Shown here: one piece after another, positions 1 through 9,635 of the stretch | Position numbering within the stretch: position 1 is the stretch's first letter | How the letters are laid out: the number at the start of each line of letters is the position of its first letter | Assembly: GCA_021399435.1 (NCBI GenBank) | Contig: JAJTUP010000057.1 | Location: 368,189 to 432,188, forward strand | DNA: 64,000 nt | Origin: Diaporthe sp. PMI_573 | Lineage: Eukaryota > Ascomycota > Sordariomycetes > Diaporthales > Diaporthaceae | Direction: 5' to 3' | Program-made: the position numbers and the translations under genes | Notes under the pieces: model-generated | The model's input: only the letters and a program-made list of their open reading frames with translations | What the model was told of the DNA's origin: nothing | Database searches by the model: none

Positions 1-171
1 GCACGCTCAAGCGGTGACAGTGATGTGACCTCGGTAGCAAACATTCGTGGCTTCACGTATAACATAAAATGCCCCGTTCTTATACAGATACTATCGTCCA
101 CGTGCTAATTATGCGGACTCATGTCTTCCCTGACATTGCGGAATCTTTGATTTCCACCACATTCATCGACT

Positions 172-1023
172 ATGCCTCGCTATTACTGCGGCGCATTCTG
201 GCCCTACGCCTCCGTCCACCAGCCGGGCGGCTGGGCGGAGCAGAGTAAGAGCTCCCTGCACCGGCCTGGCTCCTGAGCCTTACCATCGTGCTAACATGCT
301 CGTCCAGCGTTTGGCATGGGGTACGGGAACCGAAATGGGAGGCTGTATGTCGCCCTCTTGTTCATTTCCACTTCTTCACATCCCACATCTCCTCCCTGAC
401 CCCGTCGCATGGCCACGACCAGCCTTACGGCCCCGGATGATTACCTCTTGATGTGACATCTGACAGCCTGTGGCCGCTTTCCTGACAGGAACAACGACAT
501 CTTCGCCTCACAATGCAGCGGCGTCGACCACAGCAACAGCCACATCAGCCTGGACAGCCTCTCTGGCCTCGTCGCCCGCCTCATCCTGCAGAACCACCTC
601 ACCCGCCTCGGGGGCGCAGGCTGTCACGGCGGTGCCATTTGGGGTTGCAACCACCCTCCGCCATCACCAGCGCCCCCCTGTCACGGCGCCGCCCCGGTCA
701 ACAGGTGCCAGGTCCCCTGCGTCCACACCTGTCCCGGCGCCACACAGCCCTACATGGGCACCAACAACGTCTTCGTCATCCCCGCCAACCTCGTCCACCA
801 GCAGCCACAGGTGGGCGGCCCCGTGTCCGCTGGCACCGGGGGCCTGAACAACGTCAACATGTTCCTCAGCGGTCTGGGACTCGGCCTGGGAGGCGTCAAT
901 GCCGGGTGCGGCGGTGGCATGAGTCTCCCGCACGGCTTTGGCCCCCATTCAGCTGGTGCGAGCCTCGGCGCTCAGGTCAACCTGAACAGGTTCAGCTGTC
1001 CGTCATGCAGCGGCCACTTGTGA
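172..1023 (+). CDS. Orphan Gly/Cys-rich protein, three exons
   Basis: I do not recognise this gene. Exons 172-244, 308-344 and 489-1023 join into 214 codons. The first intron has a GTAAGA donor, a GCTAAC branch site and a CAG acceptor. The second has a GTATGT donor and a GACAG acceptor. The protein starts MPRYYCGAFWPYAS, has no obvious signal peptide or membrane segment, and is rich in Gly, Cys, Pro and His. A Cys-rich middle (around residues 75-120, with repeated CHGGA/CHGAA and CxxPC patterns) is followed by a Gly/Leu-rich stretch (SGLGLGLGGVNAGCGGG) and a CPSC near the C terminus. The reading frame stays open through all three exons with good splice signals, which is the main support for its being real. 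It is convergent with LPD1. It could be a lineage-specific intracellular or cell-wall-associated protein, but no function is assigned. Confidence 0.6.
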
Positions 1024-1293
1024 CATCCGAACCGGTCGAGGCGGACGCGGGGAGAAAGACTGTTGCACACACAAGCTTGGACATCGATCGACCATTGAGA
1101 CGTTTTACTGATTCCTGTTCTCTCTCTTTTCTCACTCTCTTGACGCTCTCTTCTCTCTGGTAAAATCCTTCCTTGCCTGCTCTATCATTACTCCTTCACA
1201 CCACCGGCCCCTAGACCTTCCCGTCTCAGCAGTGATGCGAGCGTTTCATGTACAATACCGAACAGACACCTAGTATACATCCTCTCTCTCCAC

Positions 1294-3006
1294 TTAGAAG
1301 TGAATAGCCTTGCCGTGCGTCGCCATCGCAGCCTCCTTGAACGCCTCAGCGAGCGTTGGGTGGGCGTGACACGTCCTCGCAATGTCCTCAGACGATGCGC
1401 CGTACTCTAGAGCTAGCGTGGCCTCCGCGATCATCTCGCCGGCGTTGGGGCCGACAATGTGCACACCAAGCAGCCTGTCCGTCTCAGGGTCCGCGAGCAT
1501 CTTGACCAGGCCGTCCGTGTCCAGGTTCGTCTTGGCGCGCGAGTTGGCGCTGAAGGGGAAAGTTCCGACGCGGTAGGGGGTGCCGGCCGCCTTGAGTTCC
1601 TGCTCGCTCTGACCCACCCATGCGACCTCAGGGTACGTGTACATGACCGATGGGATGCATCCGTAGTTGACGTGACCGTAGCCCTTCTTGATGTACTCGA
1701 CGACAGCAACAGCCTCCTCCTCGGCCTTGTGGGCCAGCATGGGTCCGAAGGTGGCATCTCCAACGCAGCGGATGTGGGGGAGCTTGGTCCGGTACTCCTG
1801 GTCGATGATGACACGCCCGCGCTCGTCGAGCTCCAGCCCAATGTTCTCCAAGCCCAGGCCTGCCGTGTATGGCCGGCGACCAATGGCAACGAGGACGACG
1901 TCGGCATCGAGCTATATTGCGCACGCACGATTTGGTCAGCGAACTCGTTTCTTCGACAAACGTACTTCAAGCAGGTGTTTGGGGAGTCCTAATGTTTGGG
2001 GGGGGGGTGGAGGGAGCACCTACAGACTCGGCCTTGCCACCCTTGGCGGCGTCGACGTTCAGCTTGACGGTCTCGCCCGACTTGTCACCGTCGACGACCT
2101 TTGTGGAGAGCTTGAAGTCAATGCCCTGCTTCTTCAGGATCTTCTGGGTCTGCTTGGCGATCTCGGTGTCCATGCCGGGGCCGCCGATCTGGTTCAGGAA
2201 CTCGACGACGGTGACCTTGGAGCCCAGGCGGGACCAGACCGAGGCCATCTCCAGACCAATGATGCCGCCACCAATGACAATCATCTTCTCGGGGACCTTG
2301 TCCAGGGCAATGGCGCCGGTGCTGCTGACGACGCGCTGCTCGTCGATCTCCAGACCGGGGAAAGGGGTAGCCTCGGAGCCGGTGGCGATCAGGATGTTCT
2401 TGCCGAGGACGCTCGTCTCGCCGCCGTCGTTGAGCTGGACCTTGATCTCGTGCTCGTTGACGAACGAGCCGGAGCCCTTGAGGTACTCGACACCGTTCTT
2501 CTTGAAGAGGAACTCGACACCCTTTGTGAGGCCGGCGACGGAGGTGTCCTTGGCCTTCATCAGGTTGGCCAGGTTCAGCTTCACGTCGCTGACCTCGATA
2601 CCCCTGTGCTTGGTGTCGTGGAGGATCTGGTGGTAGAGATGCGAGTTGTTGAGGAGAGACTTTGACGGGATGCAGCCAACGTTCAGACATGTGCCGCCGA
2701 GGGTGCCGCGCTTCTCGATGCAGGCGACCTGCTCAGGGGTGCGAGCTTGTTTAGCGTTTGACCGCGTGTGAGGGAGGCAAGACGGCGGTGGGAGGGAAGG
2801 GGGTGAGCACGCACCTTGAGGCCCTCCTGGCCTGCCTTGATGGCGGCGACGTAGCCAGCGACACCGCCGCCGATGATGACGAGGTCCTTCTCCTCAGCCT
2901 CGGTGGCGTAGGAGCGTCGCCATCTCGGGACTGCGATGGTGGGGAGGGAGGACCTGGTGAAAGCAGAGCGAACCGCAGTTCGCGGTATTAACCGGCTTGC
3001 GAGCAT
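1294..3006 (-). CDS. LPD1: Dihydrolipoyl dehydrogenase, mitochondrial (E3)
   Basis: This flavoprotein reoxidises dihydrolipoamide with NAD+ and is the shared E3 subunit of the pyruvate and 2-oxoglutarate dehydrogenase and glycine cleavage complexes in the mitochondrial matrix. Exons (minus strand) 2815-3006, 2024-2728 and 1294-1911 are all in phase 0 and give 504 residues, the usual fungal length. The N terminus ([10 protein letters not shown]..., Arg-rich to about residue 33) is a mitochondrial presequence. Next come the FAD-binding GGGVAG (about 46-51), the redox disulfide CLNVGC (C78-C83), the NAD-binding IGGGIIGLE and, near the C terminus, the His-containing motif [10 protein letters not shown]. 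The start is the first ATG before the presequence. The intron at 1912-2023 carries a run of nine or more G on the plus strand. KGD2, a partner in the same complex, lies about 43 kb away in this window. Confidence 0.96.
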
Positions 3007-3662
3007 GGTGAGGATGCTGTGGTGACGAGCTGTGTCTCGAAGGGTAATGGGCGAGTCGAGCTGACTGGGGGAGGACCGCTGGACAGGACTGGCACACACG
3101 AGTCTGGTCTGTCTGTCGGAAGCAAAGGAGTGAGGCGGGAAGAATTGGTCGCGCTACGGTGCACCAAGCGGGACTCGGGACAGGAGGATGGGAGACGGAG
3201 AATGGAGAATGGAGAATGGAGCTTGTGGACTCTGTCTGAAGTGTGGATTCGGGACTCCGGGCTTGGGGGGGGGGCGGACCTCTGCACGTCACCTCCTGGG
3301 TACCTGGACAGCTGGAGTAGTAAGTGTAGACTACTGTAGCCGTTTTGCGGTCAGACAACCTGACTGACTGTTGTTACTTTATGAGTGCAAGCTGTGTTTA
3401 GTATGAGCCTTTTTTTTTTTTTGGAGGTTCGGTTCAACGGTTGAGGCCTGGGTGCTGACACTCGCCTGCCACCAATTGGGCCCAAGCTGGGCCGGGTCGG
3501 CTTAAAACCCTTGCCTGGGCGCCCCCCAAAACCCGTTCTTTTCCGGCCGGGTACTCTGCTCGCCCCTTGTCTGCCACCCTCTCAGTCCCAGTGTCCCGGA
3601 GCCACTTCAGGTCGACATAAGCCTGTTCATTCATCAGCACAAACGGTTTCTTTTTTTCCTTG
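3007..3662. other. Intergenic: LPD1 upstream region
   Basis: This stretch holds the LPD1 5' region, with imperfect GGAGAATGGAGAAT-type repeats near 3200-3225 and a G9 run near 3264, followed by a T-rich tract at about 3410-3421. I see no gene. A minus-strand frame is open from about 3958 to 3434, but it is explained by the 15-bp repeat next door, whose period is a multiple of three. Confidence 0.6.
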
Positions 3663-4033
3663 CCTTCTGCGGGAGAGCCTCTCATAGGACAACCTGTAGG
3701 ATCACATCCTAGAGGATAATCTCCCTTGGGGTAACCTCCCCAGAATAACCTAAAGAAAACCCTCCCATAGAATGACCTCGTGGAGGGTAACCTCCTATAT
3801 ATCAATCCACCGGGGGATAAGTTCTCATAGCAGAACTCCCTAAGGGATGACCTCTTATGGGATAGCCTGTTATAGTGTGATCTCTTCGGCATCACCTTCC
3901 TGTGGGACAATATACTATAGCATAACCTCTTGCAGTATGGCCTCACATGGGATAGCATCTTGGGAGGATAATCTCTTCGGGATCCTCCTCCTGTGTGTTA
4001 ATCTACTGTAGGATACACTCCTATAGGACCCTC
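3663..4033. repeat. Degenerate 15-bp minisatellite, locus 1
   Basis: About 24 diverged units of 15 bp (some 14 or 16) run head to tail, with plus-strand consensus near CTCYTATGGGATAAC. Examples are CTCTTATGGGATAGC, CTCCCTTGGGGTAAC and CTGTTATAGTGTGAT. The array ends about 10 bp from the stop codon of the NOM1 gene. Because 15 is five codons, both strands stay open for long stretches and give spurious five-residue-periodic ORFs. A related array in the same orientation lies at 41792-42012. Confidence 0.85.
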
Positions 4034-4043
4034 CTGCCTGGGG

Positions 4044-6557
4044 TCAGCCGCTCTCCACAGCTGTATGCTCTCCGTTGGCAAGCGCCGCGATGGCCTTGTC
4101 ACACCCCCGCTTGACCAATTTCTTCTCCTTCTTCGCCGTCAGCAGCTTCGTCTTGCGCACTCTGGTTCTGAGAAACCATTCCAGCCCCTTGGACAGTGCC
4201 CTGTCAGTCACCGGCGCAAATACCGCTGTGGGGTCGCGTCCCGCCACCTTGAGCTCCTGGAACAGCGTAATAAGCATCACCTCGACAAAGTCCCGCGTCT
4301 TGGGTTTCAAGTGCAGCAGGTTGAGGCACTTGAGCACGCCCAACCCGTGGGTCCCATGGGCCACCATGAACCCAAACATCTTTCCCAGGCAGAAGATACG
4401 CCGCAACCCCGTCGCCTCGCCCTCGTCCTCTTCGTCGTCAATTTCCCCCTCGTCCACTTCGCCGAATAGCAACTCGCCTAACCGTCGGAACAGGTTCCAG
4501 AGGCCCTCTTGGAACGCGAACTTGATCCTCTTGTCCTCACACAGCCTGCGCGCCACCCAGCTGTAGTACGGGTTGTAAGACTCTTCTATCCCCGCGCAAT
4601 GCATCGCCACATACGCCACATCCTTTCTCTGTCCGTTCTGTGTGAGCCGTAACTCCTTCACGCGCCTGTACGCGTCCTCGTAGTCGACTGCCCCCACGAT
4701 GGCTTTGAATATGGCTCGTCGGACGTCCGTGTTCATATTCTGCTCCCTCGCAAGCGCCTCTAGGTCCGGCACCTCGTCCTCGTCAAGAATGCTGGTTGCG
4801 GCGCCCTTTTCCTTTCTCTTCTTTTCTTCTCTAGGACCGCCGTCGGCTCCATTCTTCTCGGCCTGCTCCTCCTCGGCCTGCTCCTCCGGCGGGCCATCGC
4901 GGCCCGCCCAGCTTGCGCCGACGAGCCACCATTTGCCTCGCGTGTCCGATTCCTCCATGTCCTTCAGACCGATGCGCAGGGGTTCCGTAGCCTTGAGCTT
5001 CCTCGTGCCAAGCGAGCCCAGGTTTTTCTTCATGCGCGTCGTGTGGTCATGGACCACCGCCGATCCGCTCGCCCCGGCCTTGACTTTGTTATTTTTCAGG
5101 TCGTTGATGCTCTCGATCATGAACTTGGTCCGTACAGAGAGGTTGGCCTCCCCGACCTTGCTGACCGCTTGTCGTACAAGGGCGACAATATCTTTGAGTG
5201 CCAGCGGGTCGTCCCGTCGGAGGTTCTGTCCTGCCATGCGGACGACCCTCAACAGGAGCTCTGCGTTTAGCTCCGACAGGTCTCCCAACAGGAACCGGAC
5301 GTAGTCAAAGATCAAATTGCACCGGATGAGCTGGAAGTTGTATGCTTGCGCTAGGAACGTGATCAGGTTGGAGGTTTGTTTTGATGACGCATCGTGGGAG
5401 ACCTCAGCATAGTAGGCGCGGAATCTATCGACTGTTTGTTGGACAAGCTGGGCTCCTACGTCCGGGCCGATGACCTTGTAGACTGCAGTTGCGAAGCCGG
5501 CATAAAGGATCAGCAGGGTATCTGGCAAGCTGGTAGACTCGCAGATTTGGACCAGGATAAGGTCCACCAGCTGGGATGTGACGTGCTGTCGTGGATTTTC
5601 TCGGTAAAGCCTTTCTATGTCGCCGAGGATCGCGATCAGGTTGGAATCGGTAAGCCGATTGATGAAACCCTGGGCCTGCCTCCTGATGCGCGATACCAGC
5701 TCCGCGTCTGAGCCGCTTTCTTGACGTCGCGCCGGTGGAACATACTTCTGAGCGGCCGCGGGCACTGGCACCGGAGCCACATATGGGTTCTCGCGTTGCC
5801 GAACAGGTGCCTCTTCCATCTCGTGCTCTGAATCGAGAGAGTCCCCGTCATCATCGAAGTCATCATCATCACCAAGGTCGCTTCCAAGCTCAAGGTCGTC
5901 CAGAGATTCGTCGTCGTTGGAAGCCTGTTGGGTGGCCTTCCTCCTCTTCTGCGCCAGCCATTCATCCGCCTCGGCCTTCCTCTTCCTCCTTGCTAGAAGT
6001 TCCTCGTCATCCTCCTGCTCAGCCAGCCCCCCGAGAACCTCGTCGAGGCCATCTTCCTGGAACGATTTGGGCAGGCTTTTCCGTGACTTGATTCCCAGTT
6101 TCTTCTCAAGGAATGCAATCTCTGCGTCATCCTCGGCCAGCTTGTCGTCGATAGCTGGGTTTTTTGCATCATCATCCATAGTCAGCTTGGACTTGGTCGT
6201 CCCTGAAGGCGGCGACATGCTGGGCTCCTCCTCATCTGAAGGCTCATCTGAAGACTCATCAGAGAAGCCGTCAAACTCGTCGTCATCTGGCGTGGGCTGG
6301 CTTCGCTTGTCGGGCCTGGAAGCTTTCCCTGAGGCTGAGTGCCCGTGTGGAAGGGATTCCTTTGAACCAGGCGGCCGCGTACCAATGATGTCTCGCCGGC
6401 GCTTCTGGGACCTCTCTGCTTTCCGCCGGCCCTTTCGGGTCTGGGTCTGAGATGATCTGCGGGCCGATGAGGCAGGGGCGCTGCTGCCCATCTCCTTGAG
6501 TAGGCCCGCCGGAAGGGACGGCCGAAGCGGCTCGCGCCTTCTCTTCGAGGGGGGCAT
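4044..6557 (-). CDS. SGD1: NOM1/Sgd1-type MIF4G-MA3 ribosome biogenesis factor
   Basis: A single-exon gene of 837 codons. By family it is the nucleolar Sgd1/NOM1 protein, which recruits an eIF4A-type DEAD-box helicase and is needed for 18S rRNA processing and 40S assembly. The N-terminal third is charged, with a basic nuclear/nucleolar stretch (RKGRRKAERSQKRRR, about 41-55) and several acidic runs (for example LGDDDDFDDDGDS, about 228-240). The MIF4G domain spans about 290-490 and includes the RQAQGFINRLTDSNL start and the LYAGFATAVYKVIGPD segment. The MA3 domain spans about 610-740 and includes TDVRRAIFKAIVGAVDYEDA. The ATG at 6557 begins MPPSKRRREP and is the first in frame. The gene is divergent from SRP14, and its 3' end abuts the 15-bp minisatellite. 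Confidence 0.93.
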   Translation of the reverse strand: MPPSKRRREPLRPSLPAGLLKEMGSSAPASSARRSSQTQTRKGRRKAERSQKRRRDIIGTRPPGSKESLPHGHSASGKASRPDKRSQPTPDDDEFDGFSDESSDEPSDEEEPSMSPPSGTTKSKLTMDDDAKNPAIDDKLAEDDAEIAFLEKKLGIKSRKSLPKSFQEDGLDEVLGGLAEQEDDEELLARRKRKAEADEWLAQKRRKATQQASNDDESLDDLELGSDLGDDDDFDDDGDSLDSEHEMEEAPVRQRENPYVAPVPVPAAAQKYVPPARRQESGSDAELVSRIRRQAQGFINRLTDSNLIAILGDIERLYRENPRQHVTSQLVDLILVQICESTSLPDTLLILYAGFATAVYKVIGPDVGAQLVQQTVDRFRAYYAEVSHDASSKQTSNLITFLAQAYNFQLIRCNLIFDYVRFLLGDLSELNAELLLRVVRMAGQNLRRDDPLALKDIVALVRQAVSKVGEANLSVRTKFMIESINDLKNNKVKAGASGSAVVHDHTTRMKKNLGSLGTRKLKATEPLRIGLKDMEESDTRGKWWLVGASWAGRDGPPEEQAEEEQAEKNGADGGPREEKKRKEKGAATSILDEDEVPDLEALAREQNMNTDVRRAIFKAIVGAVDYEDAYRRVKELRLTQNGQRKDVAYVAMHCAGIEESYNPYYSWVARRLCEDKRIKFAFQEGLWNLFRRLGELLFGEVDEGEIDDEEDEGEATGLRRIFCLGKMFGFMVAHGTHGLGVLKCLNLLHLKPKTRDFVEVMLITLFQELKVAGRDPTAVFAPVTDRALSKGLEWFLRTRVRKTKLLTAKKEKKLVKRGCDKAIAALANGEHTAVESG

Positions 6558-7024
6558 GGCGTAAGGGTTCTTGTCTCGTTCCTTCCCTATCAGACTTGGT
6601 TGTGCATTGTATCCGGAGAGGTCGTAATTAAATCCTGGACGGGCATTTCATATAATAAATACTGTGCAGCAGTCGAGGTCTGAAATTTAAGTGGGTCCTC
6701 ATCCTTGAGTGGGTCTGGCGGGTCTGGCGGGTCTGGCGGGTCTAGCGCAAGTATCCTAATGCAAGTGGGCAAACGCTAGCATTGGCCTGCACTAGCCCCA
6801 CTGCCGACTTCACCACACTGACACAGTCACGCCTCGCTGAAGCAGCACCTGCTTCACTCATCAGCAACAGCCGCCACTCTACGTGACCAGGAGACTTGAT
6901 TACGAGCCTGGCGAACCACACATGATTCAGTCGTCCGCGAGCAGTCTTGACTCTCGGTTATATTGTGCTGGACTGGGTGCATTAGCAGAGTCCACCTCCA
7001 TCAACGGCTCGGCTCCTCACCATC
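6558..7024. promoter_or_regulatory. Divergent NOM1/SRP14 intergenic region
   Basis: This 467-bp spacer between two divergent genes probably holds both promoters. It contains a 9-bp tandem repeat (6711-6746) and no recognisable gene. Confidence 0.5.
6711..6746. repeat. 9-bp tandem repeat, four units
   Basis: Four consecutive copies of GGGTCTGGC, the last with one change (GGGTCTAGC), lie in the NOM1/SRP14 intergenic region. Confidence 0.9.
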
Positions 7025-7599
7025 ATGCCCGAGACACATCTCTCCCACGATGAGGTATGTCATCGTCACGACGAGAATGGCTTGTCCACGCCTGCTCTCT
7101 AACATCCAATTCAAGTTCTTCAACAGGCTCGGGGACCTCTTCACATCTCGTAAAGGCAAAGACCATGGCTCGGTTTTTCTGAGCCAGAAACGAAGTACGA
7201 CCCCATCTCATATCTCGGTGTAGTGCCCGTCCCTACCCCGGCAGCATCACGCCTGCTACACTCCTCGCTACAAGGAACAGGCTGAAGTGCTGATTCCTCG
7301 CTGCAGTGGTCCACGATTCCAGTGCTCCTGTGCCGACGGGCGAGAATCCCTTGGCAGATCTGAAGGACTCAGAAGACAGTGCTTCCTTCCCTGTCATTGT
7401 TCGCGCCACCAACGGCAAGTCCGGAGAAGACAGGAAAGCAGGGCAGAGGGTGAAGCTAGCCACCGTTGTTCGGTCGGGTGATCTGGATGCCTTCTACGCT
7501 CGTTACGCCGACATCTGCAAGGCCGGCATGCTTGCTCTCAAGCCCAGGGTTCGGACAAAGCGCAAGGCCAAGTCCAAGAAGAAGAAGACCACGGCCTAG
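7025..7599 (+). CDS. SRP14: Signal recognition particle subunit SRP14
   Basis: SRP14 binds the Alu domain of SRP RNA (with SRP9 in animals; as a homodimer in yeast) and takes part in translational arrest during protein targeting. Exons 7025-7054, 7116-7194 and 7307-7599 give 133 residues, the normal size. Exon 1 encodes MPETHLSHDE. Exon 2 encodes the conserved FFNRLGDLFTSRKGKDHGSV and ends at QKR. Exon 3 holds PVIVRATNGKS and the C-terminal AFYARYADICKAGMLALKPR, followed by a Lys/Arg-rich RNA-binding tail. Intron 1 has GTATGT and CTAAC signals. The second intron (7195-7306) splits an ATG codon across the junction, so a downstream in-frame open reading alone would miss half the protein. The exon 2 to 3 junction is the least certain part, because that loop is poorly conserved. 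Confidence 0.92.
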
Positions 7600-7931
7600 G
7601 CTGGGAAGCCGCCGAGCTCCAAGCTGCCTCTTCCGAGAGCCGGGGGGTTGGGGGTCCAAAGATGGCCGCTCGCGTACCGAGGACGCATGGCTGGGGCGGA
7701 CATGACTGGAAAAGGGATGTAGCGGATTCTCGTGGTTTCTAGGACAGTCACCCCGCTGTAGCCTGTTAGGCTTCACGGGTCCCGGGGGGTCGACACAAGA
7801 GTCAATGGGCGAGCACCAGATGGGAGAGGGTGCGGCAACAAGAACCAAAGAAAAATAGACTGAAACATGATCATGTTACCGAGTGGAGACTACTTTTGGA
7901 TTCTTCACTGCCTCAGCCTCACATTCATTCC

Positions 7932-8147
7932 CTAATCATCCCCGTCTTCTAGGATCTCTATCACCTCCCTCACTCGTCTGCAATCCTCACACTCGCCCTT
8001 TTCGGGCCTCCTTGCAATACCAACGTACATAACCAGGCTGTCCGGACATCTGACCTCCTCACCAGGTTCTTCGCAGCTTGCGAGTTTCTTGTGTGCTTCC
8101 CACCGCCTACCACAGCTGGCGCACTTCAAGTAATGTATCTCGCACAT
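7932..8147 (-). CDS. Small Cys-rich zinc-ribbon-like protein
   Basis: A 71-residue reading begins MCEIHYLKCASCGRRWEAH and carries seven cysteines: a CASC pair, ASC, RC, and a C-terminal CEDC pair. This suggests a small metal-binding fold. Short proteins opening with MC.IHY and bearing paired cysteines are common and uncharacterised in Sordariomycetes; this is from general knowledge and was not searched. There is no signal peptide. The frame stays open upstream to 8351 without a recognisable domain, so the start at 8147 is a choice based on where the cysteine pattern begins; an upstream exon is possible. It is convergent with SRP14. Confidence 0.5.
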   Translation of the reverse strand: MCEIHYLKCASCGRRWEAHKKLASCEEPGEEVRCPDSLVMYVGIARRPEKGECEDCRRVREVIEILEDGDD

Positions 8148-9635
8148 TCCTCTGGTGCAGACTTGATCCCGCTCTTCACTACCGCGGTGTCCTCTCAGAG
8201 CACGCACGTAGACAACGTGTCTATTCCGACCCTCTTCAGTCGTGGGCCAGTGCTGGTGGTGCTTCGCCGAAAGACTCGGTCGCGTGCTTGTGCGGTTCCT
8301 CTCTCTCGGCAGCACCCAGACCCTCGTCACCGGCTGGACGTATGGCCTCAAGCTTGCACTTTGCTCTCCTCTGGAATTGTCTGATGACGGTGTTTTTTTT
8401 TTTTTTTTTTTTTTTAATACAGAACCTGAAGTGCCTTGTCAGACCTAGCCGCCGTGATAACATCGGGAGTGTTAGCCAAGATATACTCTGTTGAGGAGCT
8501 ACAAGTACCTCTCATGGGCCATGCCAACCCTCTATGTAGAGTCAGAAATTCGCAAGAGCAGGAACAGCAAACTGCATGTTTGTTTACGTAGAGACACGAT
8601 TCGTTTCAGGCCTCAACAACTGGTGGTGGCCGAGCAAACACTCGGCTAATGGGGCCCGGAAATACATACCAGCAGATGGCAGTGATGCAGAAGTCCTGTC
8701 ATAAGGTGACTCGGCAAGCTGCCATCCTATGCTCTGGCATACACACCACAGACCCCGCGGCTCATCCACAGGGGCAATGGACGCTGCAAGTATATGCAGA
8801 GCAATGGGGTCATAACCAAGCAATGGCGATTATCCTTGATATCACCTACTTGACAAGGCTTCAGCTGGTATCTATGGTTTTGTAGTCCGTCAATTCCAAC
8901 TCAGCGCGCCGACCATCAGGAGTGCGTTGGGGAGGCAGGTCAAGCCACCCGTCACATCTCACAACTCGCATTCTCCTACTAAGCCTGCATGCGGAACCGC
9001 CAAGCCGCCGGCCGGCCTGGCCACCGCGTGATGCGTCCTTTGGGAATGAGGAGACGGCACCGAATAATCCTACAGCCCTGGTTCTCATTTCCGATGAGAG
9101 TCCCCGGAGCGAGCCCCTTGCGAGCAATCATACGCGATCATATCACCGTGTCGACCCGTGCACCACAACGCCATTGCCCGATGTCTACCCCAGCAACGCC
9201 TCCCGATGAGAATCAGATGCTATTCGACAATCTAACTTAGAGCGTTCCGATCCCCCATCAAGTCCACCAAATCGAAGCGCGTCGGGCTCTTGCCTCACTG
9301 TCGCTCCGAGCAAATCAATCTCAGACCAAGCCACTATCACTCCTTTTACTTTCTCTCTCCTTTTGTTATTGTGTACGTGCGTGCCTGTGTGGAGGCCGAT
9401 GCGGATCGGATCGTCGGCAGTCTGAACAAGCCACCGCGGTAGACGGCCAAGACCCGAGCGCGCAGAAGAGTCGGTTGGATAACTGAAAAGACAACGCAAA
9501 AAGAGAAAACGTCAAAAGACGAAGAATTAAGCCACGTGGATAACGAGTGGGCCGGAAGACATAGGTAAACCATTCATTTGAGAAAGCACACTGCTTCTGG
9601 CAGGTGTCGAGTGTTCGAGTCGTTCGGTGAGGCGA
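8148..9635. other. Intergenic region with a T23 tract
   Basis: I see no supportable gene on either strand. A pure run of 23 T on the plus strand lies at 8393-8415. The segment from about 9240 to 9635 is the 3' flank of the Gbp2-like gene. Confidence 0.55.

Noticed and set aside
3434..3660. Minus-strand reading VDLKWLRDTGTE, thought for a moment to be a DDE transposase fragment
   Set aside because: No catalytic residues or element ends. The similarity is too short to support.
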